Shown in pieces: positions 46,338 to 58,669 of a stretch of DNA of 64,000 bases. The stretch spans positions 62,391,155 through 62,455,154 of the forward strand of contig OY997647.1 in the NCBI GenBank assembly GCA_963921795.1, written 5' to 3'. The DNA is from Nannobrachium achirus. Its lineage: Eukaryota > Chordata > Actinopteri > Myctophiformes > Myctophidae. The notes under the pieces were generated by a model that was not told the origin of the DNA, ran no database searches, and was given only the letters and a program-made list of their open reading frames with translations. Position 1 is the stretch's first letter; every line of letters starts with the position of its first letter. Made by a program: the position numbers and the translations under genes.

Positions 46338-47330
46338 CAGGATCGGCGTCGAGCTGCTACGATCGGCCGTCTCTCCTCCCCCATCGACTCAACATGACTA
46401 TACCGGGGCTCGGCGTACCGAACGGGCCCCCACACCGCGATTGTCCCCCCCCCCCCCCCCTCCACCACCGCGATTTTTTATAAAAATCTCCCGTGTTACC
46501 GTGGTTTTCTCTAATCAACCATCGGGGCCCGTTCACCGTTCCGCGGCGGCGTCAGGCGTAGCAGCAGCAGCAGCGATACACCCGGACGAAGAGACCGTAA
46601 ATTATTCATCAAAGCATTTTCTTTGCCTCACAAGCGACGCGATCTCATCGCACGCCCTGAAGAATTAGAATCCCCGTTTGGCATTTAAAACACAAGATAG
46701 AAAAACCTCCAGCACAGCAATCCCGACAACAAGCGCCTCCTCGTCTCGACGTGCTGCATGTAAACGTGCCCGCCCGCCCGTCTCTGATCTGATCGCTCCT
46801 CTTGCGGGGTTTTTATTATTATTATTCTTTACGAAGAGGCCACTTCTTGTTCTTCTTTCCAGTTATTCCTCTCCGTGCGGAGGAATGCATGGGGCTTTTC
46901 CACGCACAGCTCCTCGCTGAGTCTCTGGAGAGGCTCCGAGAGGTACGACGAGCCTCCCAGTCCTCCAATAGCAAACAGTCAGTGCCCTCTAAACGGAAAC
47001 CCTCCTCCCCTGGTCCCTCCACAGTGCGCGCACGCACACACACACAGCAGGACGAGCAGGTCTCTGGCTGTATGTCTGAGGTCTCGTGTTCTTCTGTTTG
47101 GCTGTGTTTCCCCCCTCTCTCTCCTTCCTCTCTCGGCGATCAACATGAACCAACGGTGAACCAACGGACGGTGTGTGTGCGCTCTTATTTTACGCGCTGG
47201 CCTGGCCTGGCTGGTCCCCCGGCCGTCTCGCGTGTTTTTCGGTGGTCAGGCTGCTGCTCCTCCAGCCAGCTCTGCTCTGGGATCCAGGACCAAGTGAGGA
47301 AAAAAACCATACACGTTTCCGCCGTGTAGA
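45706..47330 (-). promoter_or_regulatory. Likely 5' UTR and promoter region of trim71
   Basis: Sequence upstream of the start codon, with GC- and CpG-rich stretches (about 46230-46600 and 46740-47300), a poly(C) run at 46445-46461 and an (AC)n run at 46303-46332. No TATA box or transcription start can be fixed by eye. The open frames on both strands here lack domains. The assignment rests on position and composition. Confidence 0.4.
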
Positions 47331-47395
47331 GAGAGGGAGGGAGGAGGGAGGGAGGAGGGAGGGAGTGGTAGCGCGCAAAAGGCTCGCACCCGATG

Positions 47396-47578
47396 CAGCG
47401 GCGTCAGTTCAGAAAAAGCTAAGGTATGGCAACATGACTGGTGTTTTGCACGCGCGCAAAACACCAGTCATGTTGCCATACCTTAGCAACGGGCACGATT
47501 ATAGTACATTTTATTATTTTCCCCCTGAGCCAATGTATGGCAGCTGCCATTGCTTGCCATACCCAATTGACGCCTCTG
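47396..47578. mobile_element. hAT-like family N MITE
   Basis: CAGCGGCGTCAGTTCAG and CAATTGACGCCTCTG are the ends. Flanks ACCCGATG and CCCCGATG differ at one base. The interior has an AAAACACCAGTCATG palindrome around CACGCGCGC. Confidence 0.88.
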
Positions 47579-47595
47579 CCCCGATGGTGAGGGCA

Positions 47596-48755
47596 GGGGC
47601 GTCACAAGGAGGGGGGGAACAGTGGGACTGAGTTACTAGGGCCCAAGGTGGAGGAGGGGCCTTCATTATTTTATATACTTTAGCTATTGAAAAATAGCAG
47701 ATCTACAAGCTCCGAGTGCCGCGCTGCAAGCTTGTAGATTTGCTATTTTTGAAAAGTTGTGAAAATGTGTGCAAATCTTTGAATACTTTAGTCTATGTAT
47801 TTTTTGCTTCCCTGGAAGTAAATATTTGGAGATGGGGGGGGGGGGGGGGCAAATACATATTCTTTTCGGGGTCCTTCACATGAAAAAGTTTGAGCAACGC
47901 TGACCTAGAAAAACCTTAGAAGGATTTGAAATATACAAATTTTCACTATTTAAAAAAAATTGTTGATCTACAAGCTCGCAGCGCGGCACTCAGGGGCGCT
48001 GGAAGTGGGGTGCTGAGGGAGCTGCAGCTCCCCTGGTGGTGGGGAGGGAGGAAAAAGATTATTATTATTATTATTATTTTTTTTAATAAGCCCATATGCC
48101 TACACACACAGAGCTATATTAAAACAATAATGTATTTGACTTTGGGGAATAAAATATGTTGAAAAAAGGTATTTGATTATCACATGGTGACCTAATCACA
48201 TGGTCACCTTGCCACTTCCGGTCAGAAGGGAAGTCAAATTTAAATCCCGCTTTGATGGCACACCAAAGTCTATTCATTTGAGAACTAGAAACTGTCTATA
48301 GGCTCATTGTTGCAAACTAACACCGTTGTATATGGGGAATAAAAAACTGTAGAAAACTGTTACAAAAATAATACCCGATTTTGTAGTGTGTGCGTGAGTG
48401 ACTGTGTGTGTGCATGCGTGCTGTGTGTTGCACTGTGTGCTAAAATAACTAGTAACTATATAGCTCCTTGTTACACCGTTGTGCGGGGAATAAGCACCCG
48501 AAACCGTAATAAAAATAACCCAAAACCGGATAAAAAACGTGAATTTTTCGGCGTGCGGCCTTTGGCCGCACGCATGAACTCCTCCAAGCTCAGCTCCCCT
48601 TGGGATATGGGAGTTCCAGCGCCCCTGGCGGCACTCGATGCCGCGCTGTGAGCTTGTATACATCTGCTATTTTTCAATAGTTGAAGCACAAAATAATGCA
48701 TAATAATGTGTTCCCAGTCTAAGGGGCCCGCAGTGAATCCTTGTACGCAGGGCAG
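47596..48755. mobile_element. Family H/J element with insertion in hairpin tip
   Basis: Left end CAGGGGCGTCACAAGG. Hairpins: one at about 47693-47745, a second split between 47960-47990 and 48628-48672. The second is interrupted at its loop by the 637-bp element at 47991-48627. The right end is lost at the Mutator-like element that follows. Confidence 0.7.
47991..48627. mobile_element. hAT-like element inserted in a hairpin loop
   Basis: CAGGGGCGCTGGAAGTGG and the complement at GAGTTCCAGCGCCCCTG are the ends. GCGGCACT flanks both sides exactly (47983-47990, 48628-48635). Inside are two related blocks of about 60 bp (near 48300 and 48466) and a hairpin GCGTGCGGCCTTTGGCCG. No coding frame. Confidence 0.9.
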
Positions 48756-48764
48756 GGCTGGGTG

Positions 48765-49117
48765 GCGAGCGAGTATTTCCCGGTGGATCTGAGCACAAGG
48801 GGCGGAGCCGCTCGATTGTCCACGACACTGCAAGCGGCGCGAAGGCCAGCGGACCTTGGTCCTGCTCTTCGCCCCCGAGCGCCGCAGGCGCGAGTGGCCG
48901 CGAAGAGCGGGCCAGCCGCGCGAGTTACGAAGCCGTGGTGAATGCAATCGTTATATTTATGCCCAGGCCATAAGGCCTGGGCAAGCGCACGATAAACGCC
49001 CCGTCCAAGCGACTACAATGGAGCGCTCCCTAGCTCCGCTTCAGCCAATCAAAATCTTCGGTGGGCGGGGTTGCCCCCGCCCCTTGTGCACAGATCCACC
49101 GGGAAATACTCGGTCGC
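48765..49117. mobile_element. Mutator-like MITE with shared GC-rich core
   Basis: GCGAGCGAGTATTTCCCGG and the complement of GCGACCGAGTATTTCCCGG are the ends, matched on through GTGGATCTG and CACAAGGGGCGG. GGCTGGGTG (9 bp) flanks both sides. The core is almost the same as in 39995-40200, yet the ends are unrelated to those of the other two carriers. Confidence 0.92.
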
Positions 49118-49254
49118 GGCTGGGTGAGGGAAGTGGGAAGTGCCTCTGGCTGCATCCAGAGTTTTCCATTAAGACATTTGGAAGAGCCAAGAAAATAAAC
49201 AATTACAGGGAAATCTGGTGATTTAAGATGTTTAAGGTCCACCGTTTCACCAAA

Positions 49255-49753
49255 CAGTGGGTCGTGACCCATTTAGATTTGTATGGGTCCCTTTGTTTGT
49301 TTTTCCTACATTTTGTTTTTTAAATTATTATTCAAAAATATTTTCAAAAAACACATCCCTCCCCAAAAAGATTTTTTTTTTTTTCATGAATAAAACATTT
49401 TCAGTAATCTCATGAAGGAATCAAAGAAAAATCTAAGAAATTCCATACATTACAACACAAATGTTTAAGAAGTAGTGAAAATAGCCAATCTACAAGCTTC
49501 AGACACGCTGTGAGCTTGTAGAACGGCTATTTTTATTAGTTTGGTCCCGGGCAAACATCTAATTTCTCTTTTGGGTCTCGAGCATTATGAGATGCATAAA
49601 GGTTTCCTGTGTAAATAAGCCGAAAAGCTTACTAGGATCTCCTTTTAGTTGACCTTGAACCAGTGAACTGCACTGTCTGTCACCCTTTTCTGTGCAAACT
49701 ACTAATAAAGTCTTCAATCAATCAATCAAAGCTAAGATGTTTGGGAACCACTG
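49255..49753. mobile_element. hAT-like element with hairpin, split by retroposon Q
   Basis: CAGTGGGTCGTGACCC and GTTTGGGAACCACTG are the ends. The hairpin (about 49478-49535) is worn. The Q retroposon tail (49589-49731) ends in TCAATCAATCAA. Confidence 0.7.
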
Positions 49754-49839
49754 TTTTAGGCTATCTTGAAGCTTTTGGTTCTCCTAAACCTTGGTCATCA
49801 TCTCTCTCACATGAGACACAGCATCTGATCACATGCATG

Positions 49840-50230
49840 CTGCATGCAGGATGCTAGACTAGACCATGGCCAAGACATGGCCCATATCTGTGTGGCTGGT
49901 TCAGATAGGGATCTCCATATGGGCATAAAAGGGATCGTATGTTGTGATGTCATGAGAACCACTCTAACAGAATCCCTTTTATGCCCAGATAGATCCCTGA
50001 TGTCATCAATATTAAGCCCATATCTAACTGGACTTCATATGGGAATGCCCGTATGGAGGAAGACAGCCCATATCTGCGTTATCTGCGTGGCTGGTTCATA
50101 CAGGGATCTCCATGTATGGGCATAAAAGGGATGTACCATATAAAGTACATGGATCTCCATATGGCTACCAGGGGTCTCCATATATGGGTAACTGGTCCGA
50201 TATACATCACAGGCCAGATGGCCGAGAATG
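49840..50230. repeat. Cluster of imperfect direct and inverted repeats
   Basis: ATCTCCATATGGGCAT, AAAAGGGAT and their complements recur several times. GGCTGGTTCA (TA/GAT) AGGGATCTCC occurs twice. A fold is possible between 49912-49935 and 49974-49997. Confidence 0.6.
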
Positions 50231-50700
50231 TCGCCCTGAGGTGTCTTACTAGTAGCATAATATACTACATTAGATACCCTTTGTTTAGCGGTTTTCTTTC
50301 TTCTTTTTTCACAGAATCAAAAGTTTTATGGTTATGATTCACCAGGATCCTGGATAGCTTGATACTAGACTTAACATAATGTATATAAATATTTGTGTAA
50401 AGGTCTATGGGAAAAATGAATGGAGTCTTTTTTGTGGCACCAGTAAACCACTCCCACTCCGATTGTTGTTGTGGCATAATAATAGAAGGCTATTCCTATG
50501 TAGTTGAACCTCTTTCCTTCATAAGCAAATCTCTGAGAAAACTTTATAGAGAAAAGACCATTGAATTGTAGCAGGATTGGCTACATTGCCAAGGTATATT
50601 AGCCAACCCTGGCATGATTGGCATCCCTATTTTTGTCCAAAGTTTTCAAAATGTAAAAAACTAGAAGTTTGCAGCCCGAGAGTTCGCACCCGCTTCATTA
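50231..50700. other. No gene or repeat recognised
   Basis: Unassigned sequence right of trim71. Confidence 0.35.
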
Positions 50701-50734
50701 CTGTACTGTACTGTACTGTACTGTATACTGTACT

Positions 50735-50880
50735 GGGGCGGCATAGCTCAGGGGTAGAGAAACCACGGCATAGCTCAGGGGTAGAGAAACCAGCACGAAG
50801 GGTTCCCAGTTCGAATCCGGGCTCCCCCTGAGTTAATGCGAAGAGTCCTTGAGCATCTTTAAAATCACAGTTCCTCTAAG
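50735..50880 (+). mobile_element. tRNA-derived SINE, type 2, with duplicated box A
   Basis: GGCATAGCTCAGGGGTAGAG (box A) occurs twice in tandem. Box B reads GTTCGAATCCGGG. A unique body (GAGTCCTTGAGCATCT) follows. The duplication rules out a normal tRNA gene. An (ACTGT)n run precedes it. Confidence 0.75.
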
Positions 50881-50882
50881 TG

Positions 50883-51129
50883 CCAAACTCTGTATACTTG
50901 GAATTTATCCGAAGAACTTTATACAACCAGCAAAACTAACCAAGCTAGAAGAGTGGTGGCACTATGTTGGAAAAGCGTGGATGCCCCTACGTTGAGGATG
51001 TGGCATCGAGAACTCATGAATTCCATGGGGCTGGAGAGGTTGACATATAAAGTGTGGGGTAGACAGAGTGATTTTGAACAACTGTGGGAGATGTATATGA
51101 ATGCCATGGAAATAAAATACCTAATGTAA
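50883..51129 (+). mobile_element. L1-like LINE ORF2 C-terminal fragment
   Basis: From 50968 one frame reads WKSVDAPTLRMWHRELMNSM and then GLERLTYKVWGRQSDFEQLW, ending in EMYMNAMEIKYLM and a stop at 51127-51129. W-K-x-x-x-A-P-T and E-x-L-T-Y-x-x-x-G are typical of L1-clade ORF2 C-termini. Upstream, KLCILGIYPKNFIQPAK fits the same region in a different frame, so at least one indel separates them. This is a dead 5'-truncated copy. Confidence 0.72.
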
Positions 51130-51289
51130 TATATATATTCTAACCCGCAGAACCTCTGACGAATGTCTGGTGGGACTCTTTCAATACCTAGCCCGTTCTA
51201 ACCTTTGGGTATATTTCTCTACTAGGGTCTATCGAGAGTGCTGTGCTTAGGAGGATAAAAAATATTATAAATATATTAAAAATATTTTA

Positions 51290-51499
51290 GTCGATTTACC
51301 CCCACTGATTCCGAATGGGGACCCAAATGCATTTGGGTCCCAATCCGGAATCAATGGGGGTAAATGTATTGTTATCAAATTATTGTCTTATTAAGAATGC
51401 AACAAAAACTAAAAAATATATTTGAACTCAAGTCTCTAGCATAGCATGAGTAATCAATAGGAAAAAAATAATAATTTTGGGGGTGAACTACTCCTTTAA
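51290..51499. mobile_element. TTAA MITE family T1, left end lost
   Basis: GATTTACCCCCACTGATT through GTGAACTACTCCTTTAA matches 14700-14933. Confidence 0.8.
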
Positions 51500-51815
51500 C
51501 AGCCCATACATCTAAACAGAAAAGTCCTATCTGATTGTAACTTAAAACTCACTTTGCCACTCCATTTGCCATTCACTTTATGCATGTGCATGCCCTCTAT
51601 TGGTGGCTTAAAGCCCCACTTCATCCAATGTGTTACTTTTTTATTTAGAGTAGTAGGCTAGTGTAGTAGTTTTTGCTCAGTTTAGTCGTTATGCCAATTA
51701 ATTCCTCCCCACGTAAAATGTAGACTATTTCTGTTTTCTAAGGAGCAGGAGAGACACAGAGATCCCGGTTACTGAATACTCCATAGCAAATGATTACCTG
51801 AAATCACTTGATAAC
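51500..51815. other. No gene or repeat recognised
   Basis: Unassigned sequence between two elements. Confidence 0.35.
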
Positions 51816-51816
51816 C

Positions 51817-52014
51817 AAAAAATCACACCCGATGTGAAGTGAGCGGTGGTCGTGCTTGCATAACGTCTTCAGACTAGGATATAAGTCTAGGATGTACAGG
51901 CTACAGACACACGCACACATTGCTATGGCAAAACACTGAGGAGTACAGGCTATAGGCTACACACACACACACACACACATTGCTATGGCAAAACGCTGAG
52001 GAGTACAGGCTACA

Positions 52015-52099
<85 letters not shown>

Positions 52100-52127
52100 C
52101 CACTCTATGGAGCGGAGCCGCTCAGAA
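51817..52127. mobile_element. Family P element with (AC)n
   Basis: AAAAAATCACACCCGATG, then GAGCGGTGGTCGTGC and a 30-bp type repeat (ATTGCTATGGCAAAAC) three times. (AC)n follows at 52017-52098. The 3' hairpin is GGAGCGGAGCCGCTC. Confidence 0.75.
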
Positions 52128-52477
52128 ATGCTGAATACATTGGCATTCATCACTGTTATTCTAAATGGTGTGTTTCATCTCCAAGCCTGCTCCAATCACA
52201 AGTTAACGTTCCATAGTGGAGCTTAGTCGCTCTTATATTTCTATCGCCTAAGTTTTGTGACTACAATGTGTCTTCTGTGTTCCTCTGGACCTGGACTAAT
52301 AACTCACTCAGTGTTTGATTGTAATCTTGCCTCCCAAAAGGATTAACGTTCTAGAAGATAAAGGGGCATTTCATATATAAATTAATCACAGTTGATCTCT
52401 CGTGTCCATGAAACTGTAAACTGTCATGCACAAATTAATTTGTCTTGAGACATAATTGTTTGTGCTTCCAGGCATGT
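52128..52477. other. No gene or repeat recognised
   Basis: Unassigned sequence. Confidence 0.35.
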
Positions 52478-52485
52478 CACTAGAA

Positions 52486-52862
52486 CAGTGTTTCTCAACC
52501 ACTGTGCCTGGGGACCGTCGGTGTGCCCCTGAGAAGGGTCAAGTGTGCCCCTTGAAACTGCTTGAAAGCCAGTACTGTATTTATCATTTTAAAAATGATT
52601 TAAACTAGTGAAAACAGCCGATCTACAAGCACTACAAGTTGTGTGCTTGTAAATCTGCTGTTTTCACTACTGTTGTGCGACAAGCCTTGTATAATGAAGA
52701 AAGGGCTTTACTTTGCGAAGAAACGTACAAATTTGAAACTTGGAGATACAAGGTTTCTTCCTGACAGTGAGGATATTTACACCCCCGTATTATGTTGGTG
52801 TGCCCATGGATTCTTGGGACATGAAAAGTGTGCCCATGCAGAAAAAAGGTTGAGAAACACTG
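52486..52862. mobile_element. hAT-like element with hairpin, perfect 8-bp duplication
   Basis: CAGTGTTTCTCAACCACT and AAAGGTTGAGAAACACTG are the ends. CACTAGAA flanks both sides (52478-52485, 52863-52870). The interior includes family F text (TTGGAGATACAAGGTTTC) and a shortened hairpin at about 52605-52670. Confidence 0.93.
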
Positions 52863-52916
52863 CACTAGAAGATGTAGAATTAAATCCTGCTGAGTGAAAG
52901 AATGACATTGAAAAAC

Positions 52917-53035
52917 ATGGCCCAAAGCCTAATAGCCTACGGGTAATTCTTAGCTTCTAAATAATTTAATTACAACCAAATATCCAGCTGTGTTTTTTAA
53001 GAATTAATGCTTCTCTTGTGGTCTGGGTTGGTTCA
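52917..53035. repeat. Dispersed repeat, inverted copy of 320-432
   Basis: Shares GGCCCAAAGCCTAATAG-type text and AATTACAACCAAATATCC with the sequence left of the assembly gap. Confidence 0.6.
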
Positions 53036-53570
53036 ATCAGTACTTGAAGATCAACGTATATCTCTTCCAAATACATAAATGTCACCAATGTCACCAAGAC
53101 AGACTGATATAGCAAATAGAGAACAAAATAGCATAGGTATGTACACTTAAAACTACCATATATCAGTTATCACCCAGACAGTGATAGAGCAAATAATTTG
53201 ATCTGGACAATAATGCTTCCTTCTTTTGATTCAGTCTAAACTACACAAACGGTACTCCCTTAAACACCACAGTTGGGCTCATCTCTCAACTGACTGTACT
53301 GCATAACACCTGCTGATTACCTCTTTGAATACATATTGAACCATTTTATTTGTTTATTTTAACCACTTGAACCGTCAATACTTAATAAACTTGAACTTTC
53401 ACTCTGTACTTAGTCTGCTCCTTTTCCCCTCTAAAAAAGGAGAAAAAAAAGTTTCTATCACTCAAAGATTTGGAGGACCCACTGTAGTAACTCTGGGGAC
53501 CCCTTATGGGTCCCGGACCCCCTGTTGAAGTCCCCTGGGCAAGGCAATATGCTTATTGTAGATTAAAATA
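53036..53570. other. No gene recognised
   Basis: Contains the phrase AACCACTTGAACCGTCAA also seen at about 3677. A worn hAT-like GGACCCCTTATGGGTCCC segment lies at about 53497. Confidence 0.35.
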
Positions 53571-53571
53571 A

Positions 53572-53698
53572 GATGATTGATTGATTGAAGAGTTTGCGAT
53601 AGGAAAAGGTACAGTTTCAACTAAAGGTCGACTAAAAGGAGATCCTAGCAGGCTTTTCGGCCTATTTACACAGGAACCACTTTATGTATCTCATGAAG
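53572..53698 (-). mobile_element. Retroposon Q 3' end, inverted
   Basis: (ATTG)n at the left, then CGACTAAAAGGAGATCCTAG. Opposite orientation to the copies at 1355 and 49589. Confidence 0.65.
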
Positions 53699-53913
53699 AT
53701 TGATCCAGGGGATGGGGGGGAATATTATCAACTAGTTATTTTCTTTTCTTTCTTTTTTCTTTTCTTTTTTTGTTACAAACTTACAAAGTAAAAAGTCTGA
53801 AAACCCCAGTGCATGCTTTAGCTATCATATAGAATGCTCTCACCCCCCCTAGTGGGCATTAAAGCAAAGAACAGGATGAAGTTATGTGTTCTGTATTAAT
53901 CTACTTAAAATAT

Positions 53914-54430
53914 CAGGGGTGGGCAACTTTGATGGTGGCGAGCAGGCGAGGGCCACTATATTTCCACCTTCACTCCAGAGGGCCACTAAATTTCCACCTT
54001 CACTCCAGAGGGCCACTATATTTCCACCTTCACTCCAGAGGGCCACTATATTTCCACCTTCACTCCAGAGGGCCACTATATTTCCACCTTCACTCCAGTG
54101 GGCCACATTGCATATCGCTACGTCCTACTTTGTCATTCTAGTATCTCATACAAAAGAAGCAAAAACAGCAGATCTACAAGCTCAAAACCTATCGCAGCTT
54201 GGAATCATGAATACGTTTTTGTTGTTTTTGAATTGGAATCCTGAAATATAACATTTTTATCAAATTTCAAATGCATTTAGTGATATACTCATGTTAACTT
54301 TATTAACCTAAATACAAATACATTGGACAAAAAAAAACATTTTAATACTACTATACTAGTTACGCTACTAATATAGACTGATGGAATTAAAGAAGGTCAT
54401 GTTTGGAATTGTAACAGCTGAAATCAGGGG
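53914..54430. mobile_element. hAT-like family G element with 30-bp tandem repeat
   Basis: CAGGGGTGGGCAACTTTG is the left end. Five exact-spacing 30-base units of GGCCACTATATTTCCACC type fill 53951-54100. One hairpin arm (AGCAGATCTACAAGCTCA) follows near 54165. The right end is missing. A fuller inverted copy is at 58222-58668. Confidence 0.75.
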
Positions 54431-54546
54431 CGCATTAAGTGAAGGTGGGGGTATGCTCTATCTATATGGTATTAATCCACCATTTGTCCTTCAGCTCTGT
54501 CTGTGATGCTAGTCAGGGAATCATTAGTCAAAAATGGAGTTGATTC

Positions 54547-55714
<1,168 letters not shown>

Positions 55715-56055
55715 TGTAGTACAGTACAGACCCTGGCACCCCACAATCATAAGTGTAATCAATAGGCTAAATGCATTTCCCCTGTTTCTCTGGAAAAATA
55801 GAAATAAATAAAACATAGGGCGGCTTGCACCAACACGGTTTAAGCCCATAGTGTACAAAGATACTTTTAGCATTTCCAATGATCTTGTCTGGTGGAATCT
55901 CAGGAACATTTGGCCCTAGTGGTGACATTGGACCCTCCACACTGCTGGGATCCTAACAATAAATATACAGAGCCATCTAAAAGAAAATATATATATTGTG
56001 TAAAAGTACATTTTCTTCTGTAATATAATTAAAACATTCGTTCATATGGATACAT
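55715..56055. other. No gene or repeat recognised
   Basis: Unassigned AT-rich sequence. Confidence 0.35.
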
Positions 56056-56057
56056 TG

Positions 56058-56443
56058 TAGTCCACTTGCCAGAATCTGAACCCTGGCATATTGAGTACAC
56101 CAAGGTTTTATGTTAGAAATGTTGAGTATGGGTCCCCAGCATGTAGAAACTGCCGGATGCTAACTTGCATATGTTGAGCAATTTTCATAATTTGCATAAT
56201 TCGATTTATTTAGCATAATCCCCCATAATAATGGATAATATGTCAAAAACTGATTGGCCGATTTGAACAATATTGGAGTGGTTTTGGGGGTTATTGAGGA
56301 TGCTGAATCCATTTCTGACATTTTCTAAATTCAAAATGGCCGTTTAAAACCGGAAATGGCCATATACCAACTGGAAAATCAACAAAAATCACACCCGTGT
56401 GAACTGAGCGGTGGTTCTCTCCCCCCCCCCCCCCCCCCCCCCC

Positions 56444-56497
<54 letters not shown>

Positions 56498-57001
56498 CCT
56501 GGACAACAGCGCCCCTCCCTTAACATGTGTGGTCAGAAAAGGTACTACACAGGCTTGAGGCTACATACAGACCCACCCACATACAAACAAACAAACTAAC
56601 AAACAAACATACCTACACACACGGCCACGCTATGGAGACGGTGTGACCACCGCTCAAAAAGTATCAAAATCACCCCACTTTAAGTTGGTATAAGGCCATT
56701 TCCGGTTTAAAACGGCCATTTTGAATTCAGAAAATGGATTCAGCATCCTCAATAACCCCCAAAACCACTCTAATATTGTTCAAATCGGCCAATCAGTTTT
56801 TGACATATTATCCATTATGGGGGATTATGCTAAATAAATCGAATTATGCAAATTATGAAAATTGCTCAACATATCCAAGTTAGCATCCGGCAGTTACTAC
56901 ATGCTGGGGACCCATACTCAACATTTCTAACATAAAACATTGGTGTACTCAATAGGCTATGTCCGGGTTCACAATGGGGCTCTATGGGCTGGCAAGTAGA
57001 C
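56058..57001. mobile_element. Foldback element with family P in its loop
   Basis: Arms of about 320 bp: TAGTCCACTTGCCAG at the left, complement CTGGCAAGTAGACTA at the right. They match through CATACTCAACATTTCTAAC and AAAACCACTC. Family P (56384-56660) sits exactly in the small loop between ACCAACT and AGTTGGT. Confidence 0.9.
56384..56660. mobile_element. Family P element with poly(C)-(GT)n
   Basis: AAAAATCACACCCGTGTG, GAGCGGTGGTTC, poly(C) (56421-56444), (GT)n, AACAGCGCCCCTCC, a CAAA-rich run, and TGACCACCGCTCAAAAA. Confidence 0.8.
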
Positions 57002-57093
57002 TATTGTGAATACAGTGAAATATTCAAAACCTTTTTTGTTTTATTTTAATTAATGTATTATTATTACCCTTATTATTATTATTACACTTAGTA

Positions 57094-57189
57094 TGTCTAC
57101 ACTCATGTCATCAACATGGATCAGGAAAAGTTTGGAATTTGCCCTATTTGTGGCGATACTTATCTCCCGATTAGGGAGTCTTACTGGTT
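57094..57189. mobile_element. Dispersed repeat family M, inverted
   Basis: CATGTCATCAACATGGATCA and ATTAGGGAGTCTTACTGG match 19697-19820 in reverse. Confidence 0.65.
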
Positions 57190-57725
57190 ATTATTATTAT
57201 TATGGCATACAGCTCATGAATAAAGAAAATCCAAATCTCAAAACAAGTATTTATCATACAGAATTCCAACCCTCTGAAGTAGGCTAATATTTACTTGAAG
57301 TCCAGTGTGATGTTTCCGCAGTCAGTGATGATTGGTTGTGCTAAGGCATATCTCTATGCTTTTTTCCCACAATATATTCTTATAAAGATGTCCGTGAGCC
57401 ATGAGCCATGACATTTTTGAGGATCCCAGCTGCCTAAAAAAGGTCCTGTGGACATTCACAAATGCCTATACTCATAGTGCATAATATGCTACACACAGTC
57501 CATGGTCCTGCTTGCAGTTTCCTGACGCTACAACTTGATGTCAGCAGTGTCACATCTCACATTCAGCCTGAGCAGCCTCCTCTGTAGCTGGACTCACATG
57601 CGTCTACTCTGGTAAACCTTTGGAGTAGCTCTGCACAGTATATCTTACAGTAATTCACTTACCAATGTAAGGATACATATTTCAAGGGACAAAAGGGACC
57701 CCAATACAAACAAGCCTAACAGTGT
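57190..57725. other. No gene or repeat recognised
   Basis: Unassigned sequence. Confidence 0.35.
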
Positions 57726-57729
57726 TTAT

Positions 57730-57830
57730 CCTTTTAGTTGACCTTATCAGTGGACTGTCCTGTACCTTTTCCTATGCAATTTCTAATACATTATTCATTC
57801 ATTCTTTCAATCAATCAATCAATCAATCAA
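57730..57830 (+). mobile_element. Retroposon Q 3' end with (TCAA)n
   Basis: CCTTTTAGTTGACCTTATC, TTTTCCTATGCAATTTC and five TCAA units. Confidence 0.65.
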
Positions 57831-57969
57831 ATATTGTACTTTTACTCCACTACAATTATTTGAAAACTATAATAACTAGTTTGTAAAGTTTGATAATTAT
57901 TACAAAACCACTTCAGTCTTTTATCCACCTCTTTCCGCGGGAATTTACTGGAGAATGTTTTGCACCACA

Positions 57970-58165
57970 CCTACGGTTAACAGCAGACATACAAGCTCAC
58001 GTCGCGTCGCAGATGCAACCGTTGAGAGCTTGTAGATCACACTCGGCTGCGGCGCTGGAAGCTCCGTGCAACGTCTGCGCAATGCACGATGGGATGTTGG
58101 AAAGTTGTGGATACATTTTCGTCTACAATCATGGGATGCACTGTGAGCTTGTAGGTCTGTTATAT
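57970..58165. repeat. Shared hairpin arms split by about 110 bp
   Basis: CAGACATACAAGCTCACG (about 57982) and GTGAGCTTGTAGGTCTG (about 58140) are the two arms. A second right-arm fragment, GAGAGCTTGTAGATCAC, lies at about 58024. The inserted text has no clear ends. Confidence 0.55.
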
Positions 58166-58221
58166 TCAAAATCTACCACAGTGTAAGGTAGACATGAATG
58201 TGTTGCCATGACTGCCTAGGT

Positions 58222-58668
58222 CATACATGGGCAACTGGCGGCCCGGGGGCCACATGCGGCCCCCAGCTTCACTTTAATGCGGCCCGCAGGTTAATACCGG
58301 AATACTGATATATTATTGATTTCAGCAGTTACAATTCCAAACATGACCTGCTTTAATTCCATCAGTCTATCTTAGTAGCTTAATAGTATTATTATTATTA
58401 TTATTTATTTTTATGTGCAATATATTTGTATTTAGGTTCATAACGTTAACTAAATGCGTTTGAAATTAAATCAAAATGTTAGATTTCAGGATTCCAATTC
58501 AAAAGAAGCAAAAATCTACAAGCTCAAAACTGAGCTTGTAAATCTGCTATTTTTGCTTAATTAAGATACTAGAATGACAAAGTAGGACATAGAAATATGC
58601 AAAGTGGCCCTCTGGAGTGATGGTGGTAATATAGTGGCCCTCGCCATCATCAAAGTTGCCCACCCCTG
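58222..58668. mobile_element. hAT-like family G element
   Basis: CATACATGGGCAACTGGC and AAAGTTGCCCACCCCTG are the ends. Flanks GCCTAGGT and GCCTAGAT differ at one base. A small hairpin with AAATCTACAAGCTCAAAA arms is at about 58510-58556. Confidence 0.88.
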
Positions 58669-58669
58669 G

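Noticed and set aside
46802-47631. Open frames in the trim71 5' flank
   Set aside because: No domain and no splice or start context; composition is explained by GC richness.
50735-50880. Possible tRNA gene
   Set aside because: Box A and box B are present, but box A is duplicated and the spacing does not allow a cloverleaf. It fits a tRNA-derived SINE.
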